A DNA stretch of 64,000 bases from Dipetalonema caudispina (GCA_013365325.1 JABVXV010000001.1:310001-374000), one strand, 5' to 3'. Counted from the stretch's first letter, positions 35,588-49,900 are shown. The notes: generated by a model from the letters alone, not told the origin. Numbers and translations are program-made.

Positions 35588-38082
35588 GAACAACAACGAA
35601 AGGAATTATTGATTCAGGTGCAGTTGTTTACGAAATTTTAAAAATTTTCTTTTATCTTTGAATTCTTCGAAAGTTTTACACCTTAGATTTGTTATTAGCT
35701 AACATAACTTTTTTTCTAAACTCTAATCTCTTCATGCTGACATATTTCAGAATACACATTCAAAAAAAGAACTTACATCGGTGCCGAGCGCTGTTATCAT
35801 CTAGTTTTTTTTCTCCATTCTAGTCAGGAATTTAAAACCATTCGTTAAAAACAGTTCATTTCTCGTGATGTTTTTTCATGTTCGAAATCAATTTATTTGG
35901 ATTTGGTGTTGATTGACTTATTTTGTATTGAATTCTTGCATTTTCAAACGATATAAATGTTGTCACTAATGTTATTGTGCTATTCTAAAAGTTATAATTG
36001 TCAGACAGTTATTTATTCATACTGATTATGAAGTACAGCGTCTGAAATCACTTTTTTTTAACCACTTTTTGATGTTTATTATACTTCAGGGATGAATTCA
36101 TGTTCTTCTTTCTTGGAATATATTAATATAACTAATTTCTATTAATAACAAGCTTTTATAGCTTAGTTTGTTTATCGAAAGAGTGCTCTTTCTGATCATT
36201 TCTGGAGATCTTCATAGAAGCTCATTTATCTTTTGCTTTGTATCTTTTATGGCTTCATTGTGTTTTGATATTTATTCCATGTTCTGGTAATTTCGAATCA
36301 AATTACTGAACTGTCTCTAGCTTTAGATGTCGTATATAGTTATGTAAAGAAATCAGATTTTAGGTGTTCCCCATAAGGTCCATGCTTTTAAAGGATCCTA
36401 TAGAATTTTGAACTCCTAACATTCACGAAGGATAAATAAAACTGTTTGAAGCTGTAGAAGTGCACTTTCCGATGTGTGTAAGAGGAGAGGACAAATCTTG
36501 AAGTTCGTAGGAACTTCTTACCACTTGTCATCTGCTTATTTTCTGATTTTCTTTCATTAAAAATTTAAGAGAGTTTTATATCACCAGATAGCTATTTTTA
36601 ATGGCTTTCCCAAATCTTAATGAAAAAACACTATTTTAAAAGCTTCGGCTGTAAAGATTTTCATATAGATGCACGGAATTAAATGAACTGGAATTGGAAT
36701 TGGCGATGGGATCTTTGGAGAGATCAGATTGATAATTTCTTAAACTATTAAATTTTAACGAAATGATGAAGATGACCGATTAAACTGTTTACTTTGCTCA
36801 TCATTTATTAAATTCCTTCAACATTTTTCTTTTTTTTCTTTTTTTCCTGTGTTGATACATACCATTTTACTTGTTTTTTTGAAAAGAGCGAGAAATAAAA
36901 GAGTTTTCGTTTAAATGGAAAGCATTTTTGTTGAACAACGGTTGCTTTAAACCAAAATAGTTGTATTGTTCGAAATGCTTTTTTTTAATGTATTGTTCAA
37001 AAAGTTTAGTGAACCATAACTCGAGCGTTTCTTTAAGGACTTCGATTGATAGCTAATCGATTCTTCCTGAAATGAAAGTCTGTATCGTTTCGCTATCGGT
37101 ATAAATGGAATATTCCTAATAGATACATCACTAATTTACTGGTTGAGATCCTCAGTAACAGTAATATCCATTCATCTTTAATATTTATGTGAAGGAGGAG
37201 GATAGCCATAAAGTGGTTGAGTTTTTACTGATTGTGACGAATTGACTTTCATGAAGCAACGAAATAAGAATTGAATTTCCCGAGAGTTCCTTGAACAGAT
37301 ATTGGATCTGTTTACTGAATTTTACGAACTGTAGGCGATTTTGAGAACATGAACTGATCTGTGGGATCAAATTTTGCTTTATCTAAACAATAAGTTGTTT
37401 ATTATTAACTCGAGGGCACCCTGCTATTTTCAGTTTTTCTTGATTAGTTTTTGGAAATTGTACCTTTTGTTGGATGCGTTGGACATATGTTTTGAAGAAT
37501 TGTAACTTTATACTTATTTACTAACTAAAATTGACTTGATAACTATTCGGGCTCTAAGCTCAGGCTGGTTTATCATTCTTTCGTAGTGGTCTTTTGCTAT
37601 CAATTTTTATTGTTCAACAATCTGTAGATTTATGGAAATCGGTTTGTTTGATTACTTATCGTAAACTCTCTTTTAGGTACAGCTGACAATGTACAACTTT
37701 TTCCTACATTCTTTTACAAAAATGTTTCTCAGCTAAAGACTGACAACGATATTATTTTCTTATTGTAGCTGTAGTGTTCGTTGCCCCTATGAGTTGAGAA
37801 GAAAAGGGTTAGAATAAAGAATTAGAAGTTTTGCTCGTACTTCTGGTGAAAATTTTGATTTTATATTCATTCACTTGCTTAGGAGAAAATTTAAATCCAA
37901 AATAGGCAGATATTTCTGAATTCCAATTCTTCATTATATTGTTGGATTTTACTTTGTTTTGATTCGTTTGTTTGATGGGATCATTAGATGTGTTAGTGAA
38001 CATTAATATATGTAAGCCGCATTCTTCGCTAATGGTTTGATGTGGGTGTTTAGTAAACAAAATTGATTATTTGCAGGGTTGA
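35588..38082. other. Intergenic region between RWDD1 and PAR-6
   Basis: About 2.5 kb of AT-rich sequence. Short frames on both strands lack exon structure or family resemblance. The TTTGCAG before the PAR-6 start marks either an upstream intron or a spliced-leader acceptor. Confidence 0.5.
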
Positions 38083-40746
38083 ATGTCGTGGAAGTCGGAC
38101 GGTCCGCCGTCCAGTCATGGTTCATATTCTCCATCGTCTGGACAATATAGCTCAGGTGTAAGTAGTTATTCTGTCAAAGCCTTTGCAAAGTCTGAAAGAA
38201 ATGGTCCTGGAATGGAATAATATCTAAAACTTTGGTAACTATCAGAAGATGACAAAGTCCGTAGTCCGAATATGTAATGCAGTACTCGTCTCGATTGATG
38301 ACATAGCTATGTATCGAACATTGATATGAAAGAAAAGATTTATTATGCTAGACATCCCATTATTACACTGTCGATGGAGCAGTAATTAATAATATTATGG
38401 GTAAAATAAATGACAATTGGTTGAACAGCTATCTGCTTTTTTTTTTTTAAATTCAATTTTTTATTGCAGTCCAACGGTCGGAACAGTGCTGCTCGTATTT
38501 TTCAGCCGCCACATGCTCTACTTCCTACATTTTTACAAGTGATTTTATTTCTTGCTTCTCTCCACTTCTTTGTTTCAAACAAGGCATCGTTTTTTACGTC
38601 GATATATTTTGAACTGCAGTGATGGGAATCCATATTGTCTGTTCGGTCGTAATCCTTAATTAAATACGACGTAAATAAAGAGCAAAATGCGCGTATTGTT
38701 TATTAATTTATTAAAAATAATTATTTTAGGTGAAGTCGAAATTTGATTCCGAATGGCGACGCTTTTCGGTACAGTTTCAGGATAACAAACCTCCCTCTTA
38801 TGAAGACTTTCGTACGCTAATCGAAGGTCTTCATTCTTTACACAATATACCTTTCACAGTATGTTATACAAGCCATTCTGGAGATCTCCTACCTATTACT
38901 AATGATGATGTAAGTTACTTTTTCTCCTCATGGAAGAGTTGAGAGCGATTTAGACGTTCAAGGGTAGAACAAGAAAAACACTATTCTGACTACAGACACT
39001 ACCATTTGTTTAAATGGTGGTGTTTGTATTGGTTTTGTTTAAGTGAATAAAAATTTAGCCGACAGTAGAAAGTGAGTTCGACGATACTGTTTCCACCTTT
39101 TCCTTGAAAAAGTGGAAGTAGTTTAGTTGGAATGAAAAAAACGTAATTCTTATTCTTTTCGTTTGATACAATACTTGTTTTCACAAAACTGTTTTGTGCA
39201 GAATTTTCGAAAATCTTTTGAATCGGCCCGTCCAATACTACGGCTCTTGATACAACGAAAGGGCGAATCTTGGGAAGAGAAATATGGCTACGGTACAGAC
39301 ACAATTGATCGACGGCGCAAAGGATTGTCACTGTTGATACCGACAGTTTCCAGACCACCTAAAAGAACATACAATATTTCAAACCCAGAAGATTTTCGGC
39401 AGGTTAATCTTCGCTTCTTCTTTCATCTCGTTCTGACGCATTCTCTTTCGAGAAATACTTTAAAGCATACAACGTACTCATTTGTATATTTCATTGTATT
39501 TCTTGGATTTTGTTTTTAATTTTCAGCCGTTTTTTAGGTTTGTTCTTTCAAATGAGGCTAGTTAAATTAATATCTTTTTCAGGTATCTGCAATAATAGAT
39601 GTAGACATTGTTCCAGAAGCTCATCGTCGAGTACGACTTTGTAAACATGGCAGTGATCGTCCGTTGGGATTTTATATTAGAGATGGTAAAATTACATAAT
39701 TGGATTGGATGCATTTTATGAACTAGTAGCATAGTTTTAATATACACATTCAATTAAGGTTTTCAATTTCAGATCAGTAAAATTAATTTACTTAGTAATT
39801 ATTTTGAGGTCTTTTTGCCTTGAGTTTCGACCTTTATATTTCTCTTGTTAAATAATTTTGACTGGAATTAAACAGAGGTGAATTTGGCAAAATAAATTGA
39901 AAGTCGCTCAACTTGTTTTGTTCTTTTATCTTTTAGGAATATAAAATTTACGACGTCATCATTCCAGGAACATCAGTAAGAGTAACTCCACAAGGTGTGA
40001 TGAAAATACAAGGGATTTTTATCAGCCGTCTGGTTGAAGGAGGTTTGGCAGAGTCTACAGGTTTACTAGCGGTTAATGATGAAGTACTTGAGGTGAATGG
40101 TATTGAGGTTTGTTTTTTAATGCTTGAGAGAAGCTTTTTTTTGAAAATAGGAATAGAATAACGTTGATCATTGTTGATTTTTTGCGCGGACAGTCGGTAA
40201 TGTTAGTATTATTCTCTTTTTTTATGTTTTGCGTTTTATGCATTGTTTTCAGGTACAAGGTAAAACTTTAGACCAAGTAACAGACATGATGGTGGCAAAT
40301 GCTCAGAATTTGATAATTACTGTGAAACCAGCGAACCAGCGGAATACTCTCCAACGTGGCGTACATTCACGTATCTCAGATTGGAGTGGAACTTCCGAAG
40401 ATACATTAATGGCGCAGAGGCGAGATAATAATAATGATGTGCACGGCACGAATGGGTACTTTTTCAGATATAAATTTTTGAATACTAAAGCTTAGTGTTG
40501 TTAATATCAATCTTGCATCTCTTGAAGAAGAAGAAAGCAGTGGTCCCGACATTTCAAAATGTCTGCCAAACTTACCAAATACGTAAATTTCTTTTCTTTA
40601 GTGGTTTATCGAAAGAACACCGCGATAACAATGAGCTGAGTGATGAAGATTCAGATGAAGATATTGTTGTTGATCACACGAAAGAAAACACTGGTAATAC
40701 AGCATCAGAAGGCCGTCATCATCATAGGTACCAAAGAAATCGATAG
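38083..40746 (+). CDS. par-6: PAR-6 polarity protein (PB1, semi-CRIB, PDZ)
   Basis: Scaffold of the PAR-3/PAR-6/aPKC complex at the anterior or apical cortex. Eight phase-consistent exons give 371 residues: 38083-38157, 38470-38538, 38730-38909, 39202-39402, 39583-39685, 39968-40107, 40253-40455 and 40602-40746. The PB1 domain begins at [14 protein letters not shown] (about residue 49) and would bind aPKC. The semi-CRIB is [20 protein letters not shown] (about 167-186), the CDC42-binding part. The PDZ domain follows, with [19 protein letters not shown] as carboxylate loop region, [19 protein letters not shown], and the closing [20 protein letters not shown]. The tail is Asn/Asp/Glu-rich and ends with a His-rich patch. 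The start has a TTGCAG acceptor six bases upstream. A possible donor in the last exon (CATAG|GTACC) means an alternative C-terminus is conceivable. Confidence 0.95.
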
Positions 40747-42220
40747 ATTCCATTTGTCAGCAATTTGCAGTGAACAGAATGAGTCGTCTATTTTTAATTT
40801 TCATTTTTGTTGGTCAAACCAGCTTATTTATGACTCACCTTTTCCGGCTGGGAGTTCAAATAAAATTATTTGTTTATTACTAGCAAAATCTCAAATTTTT
40901 GGAATTTATTCTCGAAGTTTGAAAAGATAAAATATATCTATTTGTCCCAAAACTGTTTCAGTAATCAAAACAATATGTGATACAACTCCCTGGACTGGAA
41001 ATCTCGTACTCTCTTGTTAACTTTCCAATTTTATAATTTATTTGTCATAAAGCATCCTCATTGGATTGAATTGATTCATCTGTTTGTCTCTGCTTCGAAT
41101 TCGCGCCTTCAGAGTTTATTTTTTGTTTTTATCCCAGCTGTGGTGCCTTTTCTTCATGCTGTTTTATATCGCTTGATGAAAAATATTGTGATTTTTCCTT
41201 TAAACTTTTGAAATTCACTTCGATCTGTACTTGTGGGATGATTGATTCTTTTGAATAATGTCTTTTTTCACTTTTCTTTTTTTAAGAACAGGTCAATTCT
41301 ATGCGCGTGTCTTAATTGTCTATTTCGAACATGATTTTTACCTTCCATGAAAATGCATATTGTTACCATCTACTTTTGTTCCTTTCCTAACTGAGTTTGT
41401 TATTTAAAAACAAAATTCAGCCCCGCTTGGAACATATAATGTAAATGATCAGCTCTTTAGAATTGACTGGATGGTTTTTTTGGTTGAGCCACGTTCTTCA
41501 TGGTTCATGGTTCCAACGGAAAACAAGAAGTTTTTTTTTTTTTTTAATTTTGCTTACTGTCTTTGAACCTGTTGTAGATTCCTCGAGTTCATGTATAATG
41601 TTATGATTGCAATGTGCTGCGTGTTTTTAAGCTTAGATATTTATGCAAGATTATTCGTTAGAAGTGCTTTTTTTTGCTCTCATCAATTCTGATGAAAATG
41701 AATTCGAAACTTTGTGCTCGAAATTTATATTCGCGTGATATTTGGCGGAAACCGTTAAAAATAACGTGGTTAAGACGTGTTTGTTTGAATTTTGAAGTTT
41801 GAGGGTTCTATTTACTTTTAAATGACTTCTAACTCTACCTTCATGGAGTCTACTGTTGAAGAAATTGTTTAAAAACTAAAACTTCAGTTCCATTGTTTGA
41901 AAATTTTTTCTGGAGTACTACTTGCATCATTCTTACAAATCCCAATTATTGCTCATCCTTTTTGTTGCGTATATTACATCTGTGATACGAAAACATGGGC
42001 TAGGTTGTTGTGCCGAACACAACAAATAGACATCAAGATTGTCTATCATCATTATGAATAAATTTGCAACGGATAGTTCCCTAGTATATCTCATCCTTCA
42101 CACACCTTAATCGTCAGTACCACTTGAAAATACTGTTACTTAGACGACTCGGGGAACTTACCTTGATCATCTATCACTGACGCAAATCAATGAAGCTTTT
42201 TGCGTCATGACCCGTTTAGT
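40747..42220. other. Intergenic region downstream of PAR-6
   Basis: AAATAAA near 40858 is a likely PAR-6 polyadenylation signal. No exon series or RNA gene was recognised in the remainder. Confidence 0.5.
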
Positions 42221-45200
42221 ATGGCCGCAGGCCGTGTTATAAAAAATTTTTCGGAGGATCAGTGGAGGATTTGGAGGTGTCCCGTAATTGCTTTACACCA
42301 GTAAACTGTTACTGAGAGTTCAGGCGGAATCCTGAAGCATTCACTTATCCCTCGGGAAGTTGTTTTTCGCTTATTCTATGTTAAGGAGGAAGTGCATCTT
42401 TTAAACACCAGTAATACAGTATTCCAGTATTGGTTATTTAATTTCTGTAAGCAAAGCTATATTCCTGATGAAAAACCAGAAATAGATATCTGGGAGTGAA
42501 CTTATATGAGGCTTTTCAAACTGAGCAGTTGAGAAAACTGATGCTTTCAAAAGTAGAGTATTCATCGCGTGGTTTGTTGAGTCTATTTTCCAGGTGATTT
42601 ACGCTATCCGACGCTTCGCAGGCTATTTAAAAGAAAATTTGTTCAAGGTAACCTTCCAACAATCCTTTCAAAGGTGGATTTCAAACTTTAAGTATCGGAT
42701 ACTCCTCCCTGTTCACTCTGTAGTAAGTTCGATTGTGGGCAATCTTTCTTTTGTATTTTCTCCCCATTACATTCTCCTAAGGACTTTTCAATTCTACATA
42801 TTTGTGAATCTTGTTCTTGTAGTTTTATCAGAATCCTTTAGAAGTTCCACATTTTTTTCACAGTTGATTTTTCTTCATCTTAAATTTTATCGTATATTGC
42901 TATAAACCACCCTTTTTTTCAGAATTGCATTTATAAGATTATTGTAATCAAGTGTTGAAATGTGTATTTTACTTTGAATATACCCAAAAGTGATGTTCCA
43001 GCCTTATTTTATGCTGATTTATTTACTCTTTGTTTGGCCTTATCGTTTCCTTATCAATCCATTCTATCGTCGTCGCCCATTTGCATCTCAGATCGTGAAA
43101 AGTTACATTCAAAGCCGTAATTACCCCACATGGACATCATTTTTTCTGCTGTATCGGTAATGACTATTCTGCAATGTTTATTATCATTTTACAAGAAAAA
43201 ACCACAGAGGTGTTGCGTACAGAAACTTCAGGGATTCGTCTTTCAACTTCATCATTCAAGAAATTTTTTTTGACTAATTTTCATTATTTTATTCATCATT
43301 CAAGGGACGTTCAGGACGACAATTTCGGCGACAAACATTTCAATTTTAATGTTGATGGCCAAAATTATTGCATTTTGAGGTATGTTATTCTGTTCGTCTC
43401 TTCTAAAATTACTATTAACGTTGATGTCGCTTTTCATAGCTGTATTTAAAGATGTTTAATTTTCCTATGTTTCAACTATATATCTTCTGTAGTTTTTTGC
43501 AGCATCCACGAATTGAGTATTGACATAACTGTGCGTAATGTTGTTCTAAAGCATTAAGTATTCCGAATAGGACGATTCCAATATATATATATATATATAT
43601 ATAAACTACTTTTCGCAATATATATATATATATATTTTCTTTCCTTTCACATATCGAACTACTTTTTAAAGATAAAAACTTGAATACCACGACAGTTGTT
43701 TTATTTATATTTGTTTTAAAAAAAAAAAAAAATGTGTGCAGAAAGAGAGAGAAAGAGAGGAATAGATAGTTGGTCGATTAGTGTTATATTGATCTGCTGT
43801 TGGTCATATAATGGATGCTGCTGTTGACTGAATAATTTTAATCGTCGCTTCGCTCAATAGAACATCTGTGTTTACCATATTTTTTGTATTTACAATTAAT
43901 CCATAAACATGGTCTCTTAATAACTATTTTTTCATGACGGTTTTCCTGATTTAAAAATTCAGAGACACTTATTTTACGGAAACGAAATAAAATCTCCATG
44001 TTATTGCTGCCAACATGCGATAAACTTGATATGGCATCAGATATATAATAAGTATTTCAGGATTATTTGTTAAATCCCTGAGTAACTGCAAGCACGGTCA
44101 GTATATGGATACCTGGCCCATAATAGTCGGGTTGTGAATATAACTTTATTTTGATAATTCCAAATAAATTTTGCAGTCGTATAGAATTATATGAATAGTA
44201 TTGTAGATAAGGAACTAATATGATGATCGGAAATTGAGTGTAGTTGTTGCATATTTTCATGCTTTAGCAATCTGTACAATTTTTAAGGTATTAAAAGACG
44301 GGAACTTTGTACACGTGATAAATGTAAGATATGACCTTGGAGTTAAGGAACTCATCTCATTCACCTCATTTTTTGAAAAGGACCATTGTTCATGAAACTT
44401 TCTGCTGCTGCTGAAATTTACATCTGCAAGAGTTCCCTTTATGTCATTCGCTGCATTGCTAATAACCCAATCATCAGCTGAAGATGCTGTTGAATAAAAA
44501 CAATTCTAGATGAAAGAAACCGCTTTGCACTTGGATGAAAGCAGCTGAAATTCCTTTGTTTCATATCTTTTCAATTAAATTAGCTGCAAGAAAAATTTTC
44601 CTCTCAAATTTCTTTCTGTTATTTCTCCGTTAACTTCAGTTATTTTCTGTAATTCATTTGTTCAAAGTTGTTGCTTCATTCTCAGTCTATCTCGTTCCTT
44701 TTTACATTACCGTAAGATCCAATTGTTTTTTCGACGATTAAAAAATTGATAGGGATTATTTATTTTAATAGGAATTGATTTCGGAAACCTACATGGTAAA
44801 CATAATGCCACTCCGATGTCTGGTTTGATGTTGAAAGATTATTTGTCTTTTTTTAATTCCAAAAAATTCTCAGCTGTAATTTTGGCTGAAGATAGTTATG
44901 ATAATGAGTAAGCGTCAAAATAAGAATCTCTGATTTGGGTTGATTTTTGTTTGTGGGAAGGGTTGAACGATTGTCAAAGATTAAATTTCAGTGGCTTTAG
45001 ACTTCAATTGCTTCCTAGTTTAACTTCCTACCTCGAATATTTTGTCAGCATTTGGTGAATTCGTCGAAGACTATGTTTGGTTACGATAGTAATAATTTGT
45101 AGTATATTATTTATGCCGACAAATTTATTTGTTTTTATGTATTCAAATCAATAAGTAATGCCGCTCACTTAAAAACACTCACAAAATCTGTTATATCAAT

Positions 45201-48200
45201 AGGAAGCTCATTTTAGAGCATTGATTAATTGTCTGTATTAAAATGGATATATAGTTTATTCCTACTCTTAGTGTGCAAAATTTTAGGACTGATTTGGAAG
45301 ATTTTAGGACTTTTTTCAAATTTATACTTGCATTACCATTTACATTTTAAATTTATCAGAAGATCCACTATCATAATAAAATAAATAAAAAGGATATAGC
45401 TTTTTTATGTTCTTCGTTTTCTTCAACAGATTAATTTTTTATATCAGTGTATGAAGACATTAAGAATGTAACTGAATGTGCCATGTAATGCTTTTTGATA
45501 ATACAGTGAAATTCTTCCTGGTTAGTAATTGATTGAAAGCGTAACTTTTTTGACATTCATTATCCAAACGGAAATTGTACTGTCATCAAGAAAATACTTC
45601 CGCAATCTTGAGTTCCTCATTTAGGTAATTCGGGTCTTTTGGATATATAATTACCTAGTTTTGGCTTTTTTCTCAACAGATCCTCAGCAGTTGCATTATC
45701 CACAGAAACTTTAGACCAATTTAAAATTATTTCAGAGTCACTAAAAATTTTCTAGAAAGAAAAAAAAAATTTATGAGCAACGGAATGATATCTTCTCGTA
45801 TATAGTGCCGTTATTTTTCGTCTTAAGCGATAACTTGTTAGTGGTTTGCATCTTTCTGTAGCAAATGTCTGTTGACTTTATTCGTGTCTTTTCATCTAAT
45901 TTATATCTGTTAACTGAAGCAGATCTGCCTGGTTTTCTACAAAATAAAAGGATTGTTCACAGAAACATTGACAAAGTAATCGAGACTTCAACAGTTTGAC
46001 ATTTGGAACTTTGATTGATAAATTTCTCAGAGTTTTTGTCACTTCATCGCTGTCTTTGCAATAAACTGTAAGAGGGAAAAGTAGCGATAGTAAAAACGAA
46101 GTGCTTTCTCCCCAAAAAGGCACCTCCCATAGGATATAGTCATTCCCTCACTGTAATCGATAGAAACAATTTAGTGTTCTTTGTTTACCTCTTTGCACTT
46201 CTCTTGCAGTAAATATTGTTATTGTTAGTGATGACGTTCCCTTCCTAGGCTAGAACAGTATTTAATGAAAGATCGACTTTATATGTGAACATTGCATGCT
46301 GCTACAGTGGTTGTTTATGTCTATTACATTTTCATTTTGTTTTTTATTTCGAATGTTCGCTTGGAACATCAAACTGAAAATGAATGAACTTTTGCGTAGC
46401 ACTCTGTTCAACATGTTATCAAAGTTTACTGAGAATTTGAAGTTACTAAATGTGTTTGCAGTCGTCATCGATACACTCACTCTTGTCCTTATCGGTCAAA
46501 GGTTTCTTTTTTCTTTCACATTTCGGCTGTTTAATTTTATCAAAGGGATTATTCGTCCATTTTATGTTCTTCTTTGAAAAAACAGTATACTATTGGAGTG
46601 GATTCATCAGCATACGACCAGATGTCATGGAGAGTCATCTCCCATTGAAAAATCAAATAATAAAGGGATTGGGATTGAAAGGTGAGAGATTAAGTTAGTC
46701 AGAACAAGTGAAGTTTCACCACTTGCTCTTCCAGTTCCGATTAATATCTTTGCATATATTAGAATTTCAACAACATTTCAACTAATTTTATTCATTTGTT
46801 AATACTAATATCCTATTTATTTCTACCTTGATTCACTAGTAACATATAACTTGCCGTTGGGTAGCAATTTCTATAATCTCTGTGAAATCTGAAAGTCAAA
46901 AAACTGCTATAAAAAGCTGGAAGAACCAACTTTGAAGACTTAAAAATCAGTATTTTTTTTTTCTTTTTGTGAACGGCAATGGGCAACAAAATTAGTTTTT
47001 TTACGGGCAAGTGCACTGTAATTTGTTTCTACTTCTATTGACGCATTTTCCAGTTCTTAAAGACTGTTTTCCCTGGAAGTTCCTTTGCTGTGTGACATGC
47101 GCTGGTTGTATCACAACAGTTCAACTTTCACTGTCTTTTTTTATTCTCGTCTCTGTGTATTTCGTTGACACTCCGTGTGGGTAATTTTTTCCTTTGAAAC
47201 TTTAAGTCTTATATATCCTCTTATTGCAGAATTGGTTGTTATCCGTATATCAAATATTATTGCACGAAAGAACCGTGGAAGGATTTTAGCACCGAAAATC
47301 GTTTATATAAATTCATTACAATTTTGAATTTCGGCAAGTATTTTTTTCCACTGAGATAGTGACTTTGAACTATATGCCGCATTAAGTTTTTTTTAAATGT
47401 TCTAAATCATGAACGAGATGCATGATTGCAGTCGTGAAGTCCAAATTTTTTGTTAATGTTCCCTATCCAGTATTTTTGTTGAAGTTTGATTTATAAAAGT
47501 TTTTTGCAGGGCTGCCTTGTCTGCTGTACGGATTATCGGCACAAGCATTTATTCGACATACTGATTATATTGTGGACAAAAATACGGGTCGGAAAGTTGC
47601 AATCAAATTCTTGCTTAAGGAACTTCACAGTTGAGGTAATTTCAACAGATTTTAGATTACGAAGATTTCTGATGCTTCATATTCTTTCTGCTGCATGAAG
47701 TTCACTTATTTTATCAATGTGTGGGAAAGAAGTTTATTTTTATGCGAATATTTGCGAGAGTGTACTTATTGCATAAAAATTTGTTGTGACTACTGATCAA
47801 CAATAGTCCGCTTTTGCTAGTAAGCATTACTTTAGTGGGACTTCTCGCTTTAATTAGTTTTTTGTACTCCTTTTCTCCATTGTAGTTGTTTTATTTGTTT
47901 CGTACTTCAAATTCTAAATTATTTTATTAGAGCATATTTCGGTAGACAGTAGAAATTTCATTCAAACTTTTAAAGTAATCTTTACATCTCTTTTGCTTAG
48001 AATTCCAAGAACAACCATTTGCAGTATGGAAGTTTTCTTCAAAATGTTTGAGTCGTTTTCTTCTCACTTGTGTAGGGTAGAGAAAGGACTTTTGCAGATG
48101 TAACTAGATTTTTTCGACTTTGTGTGCTAGGATCTTATATCCATTCGGTCTACAACAAATCCTGCCCAAAACAGTAAATTTTCCGTATTTGCTGGTGGGA

Positions 48201-49753
48201 ATGGGACCAAATATATTTCTTGCTGTACTGTAAGCTTTCCCCGTGAAAGCCATGTGCATAATAGTATTGAAAAGAGATAGATGATTGGAAGATACAGTAC
48301 AGCGTACCATGTTGTTAAATAGGACCTCAAACCATATCAGACGGATAGTAACTCTGAAAATGTCGTTAAAAATAATTGTTGGGATAGTTTAGTTCTCAAA
48401 TGAAAATTTAGCGTAAGTTTTCAGATGAAACTTTAGTATAAAGATACAGTATATGTCTGTGTTAATGCTAGAAGATAGAGCATTTGTTTGTGAATCTGTT
48501 TGAAAATCAATATTTCTTTTTCATAGTCAAAGTACTATTGTCCAGCAAATTCTCTGTGTTTCTTATATTTTTTACATATTTGTGTTTCTTTATCTGTATA
48601 TTTCTGTTTTTTAGATTACACGTGATTTCGATTACCAGATGCCTTCGCCATCTAGTCCGTTGGAATATCGGCCAACTCCACATCTTATTCTTATCATTGT
48701 TTTCGTTTTCTTTCCACTCATATATTTATGCGGACGGTTGGCTGTCACATCATGTTTTATATTGGTGTTTGTCCTTAAATCGATGTTCTCCCCAGTTTTG
48801 CAATTTTTATATGGGAATGAATTGATTCCCATTCCACGGATTCCCCGACATATATCACCAGTACGAACAGCGACAAGTACAATGCAGGAAGCATCTTCGG
48901 ATGAACAGGTAAACATTAGACTCTTATTGTTCTGTTCTGTATGAAATTAGCTGAGCACTCCGTTTTAGACGAGGAAGCTTTCTGAACATATTCCTCGTCT
49001 TTTTTTGTAAATGTTTATTAATTTGCCTCTTGTCTAAAACAGACTTTGCAGAACTGTAATCCAGTAATATAAATGTTGTTTAATATTGTTTGTTTGCAGC
49101 TTACTGACGAAAGCGATAGGGAACATGAACTAATTAGCCCAGTTAAAATTACTGACAACTTTATCAAAGCGCAACCTAAAAGTTCAACTAATGTGCAAGC
49201 CATTCAATCATCTCCTCTAGAAATTCAAACAGGCTTGTCTTTATGGAATTTCTCATTTTGCAAATGCAAAATATAATTTTATTTTGCTGATTCAATTGTA
49301 TGGTAACTTGTCTTGTGTGTTTCTGGTCTCAGCTTCTTCGATTTAGTCGATTTTCGTTATTATCGTTGGGAATCCTTTCATTTAACGAATTTTTTTTTGA
49401 TGTTCACTAACCTTAAGTTGAAATTGCCTCTTTAATGTGTTTCAAGTCTGGAAAAACTTCAGTTTGTCTTAGGTTTTAGAAGGTTTTCAAGTTTGCAATG
49501 GGTTCATACCTCGCAAAACAACATTTTAAGCAGTTTTGGAATCCTGAATATTTCAGAAGGCTTTCATGATTCGGAACATGATTCTGGTAATGATGAAGAC
49601 CATTCAGCTTTGTCCGCAAGCTCAACAGCAACAACTTCCACCAATCAGACCTTGGACATACCCGAAGCGGAGAGTGTGCCAAATCATGATACTTTTAAGG
49701 GAAGAGTGCAGCGGCGACATCGAGATAATGCTTTTCGAATGAATGACGTATAG
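42221..49753 (+). CDS. Uncharacterised multi-pass membrane protein with acidic Ser-rich tail
   Basis: A chain of 18 candidate exons joins in phase to about 616 residues: 42221-42276, 42319-42446, 42529-42647, 42923-42943, 43002-43156, 43305-43379, 43503-43534, 44772-44907, 44992-45043, 46462-46501, 46586-46681, 47054-47180, 47230-47333, 47510-47595, 48615-48908, 49100-49232 and 49557-49753, with exon 2's acceptor (42318) weak. Hydrophobic segments: [17 protein letters not shown] in exon 5, a Cys-rich helix region in exon 12 ([15 protein letters not shown]), and two helices in exon 15 ([30 protein letters not shown]). Between the first two is a soluble stretch with a few cysteines, probably lumenal. 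Exons 16-17 encode an acidic Ser/Thr tail ending in a basic patch. Two introns would use GC donors. I do not recognise the family, and two unrelated genes instead of one is possible; the split would fall between exons 14 and 15. Confidence 0.45.
43581..43635. repeat. Paired (AT)n tracts
   Basis: Two AT dinucleotide runs, about 43581-43603 and 43617-43635, are separated by a short unique spacer and can pair with each other. They lie in an intron of the unknown membrane-protein gene. Confidence 0.8.
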
Positions 49754-49900
49754 CAATAGTCGAAGGCAAATCAACAGTGCGGAGCTCCTATTAACTAAGA
49801 CTTTATTACATATATGTCTTTCAGAAAGCTTTAATGAGCTTTTGCCCACTTACTGAAAGTAATTTTCAAGTTAGCACTCCATCCGATTCATTCTTTGTTG

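Noticed and set aside
42990..47600. Possible seipin (lipodystrophy protein) identity for the unknown membrane gene
   Set aside because: Two-helix plus lumenal-domain layout suggested it, but the conserved PES..N..LGMF motif is missing in all three frames.
48484..48825. 113-codon frame with many Phe residues
   Set aside because: It overlaps exon 48615-48908 in another frame. The chosen frame continues cleanly into the acidic tail exon; this one stops.
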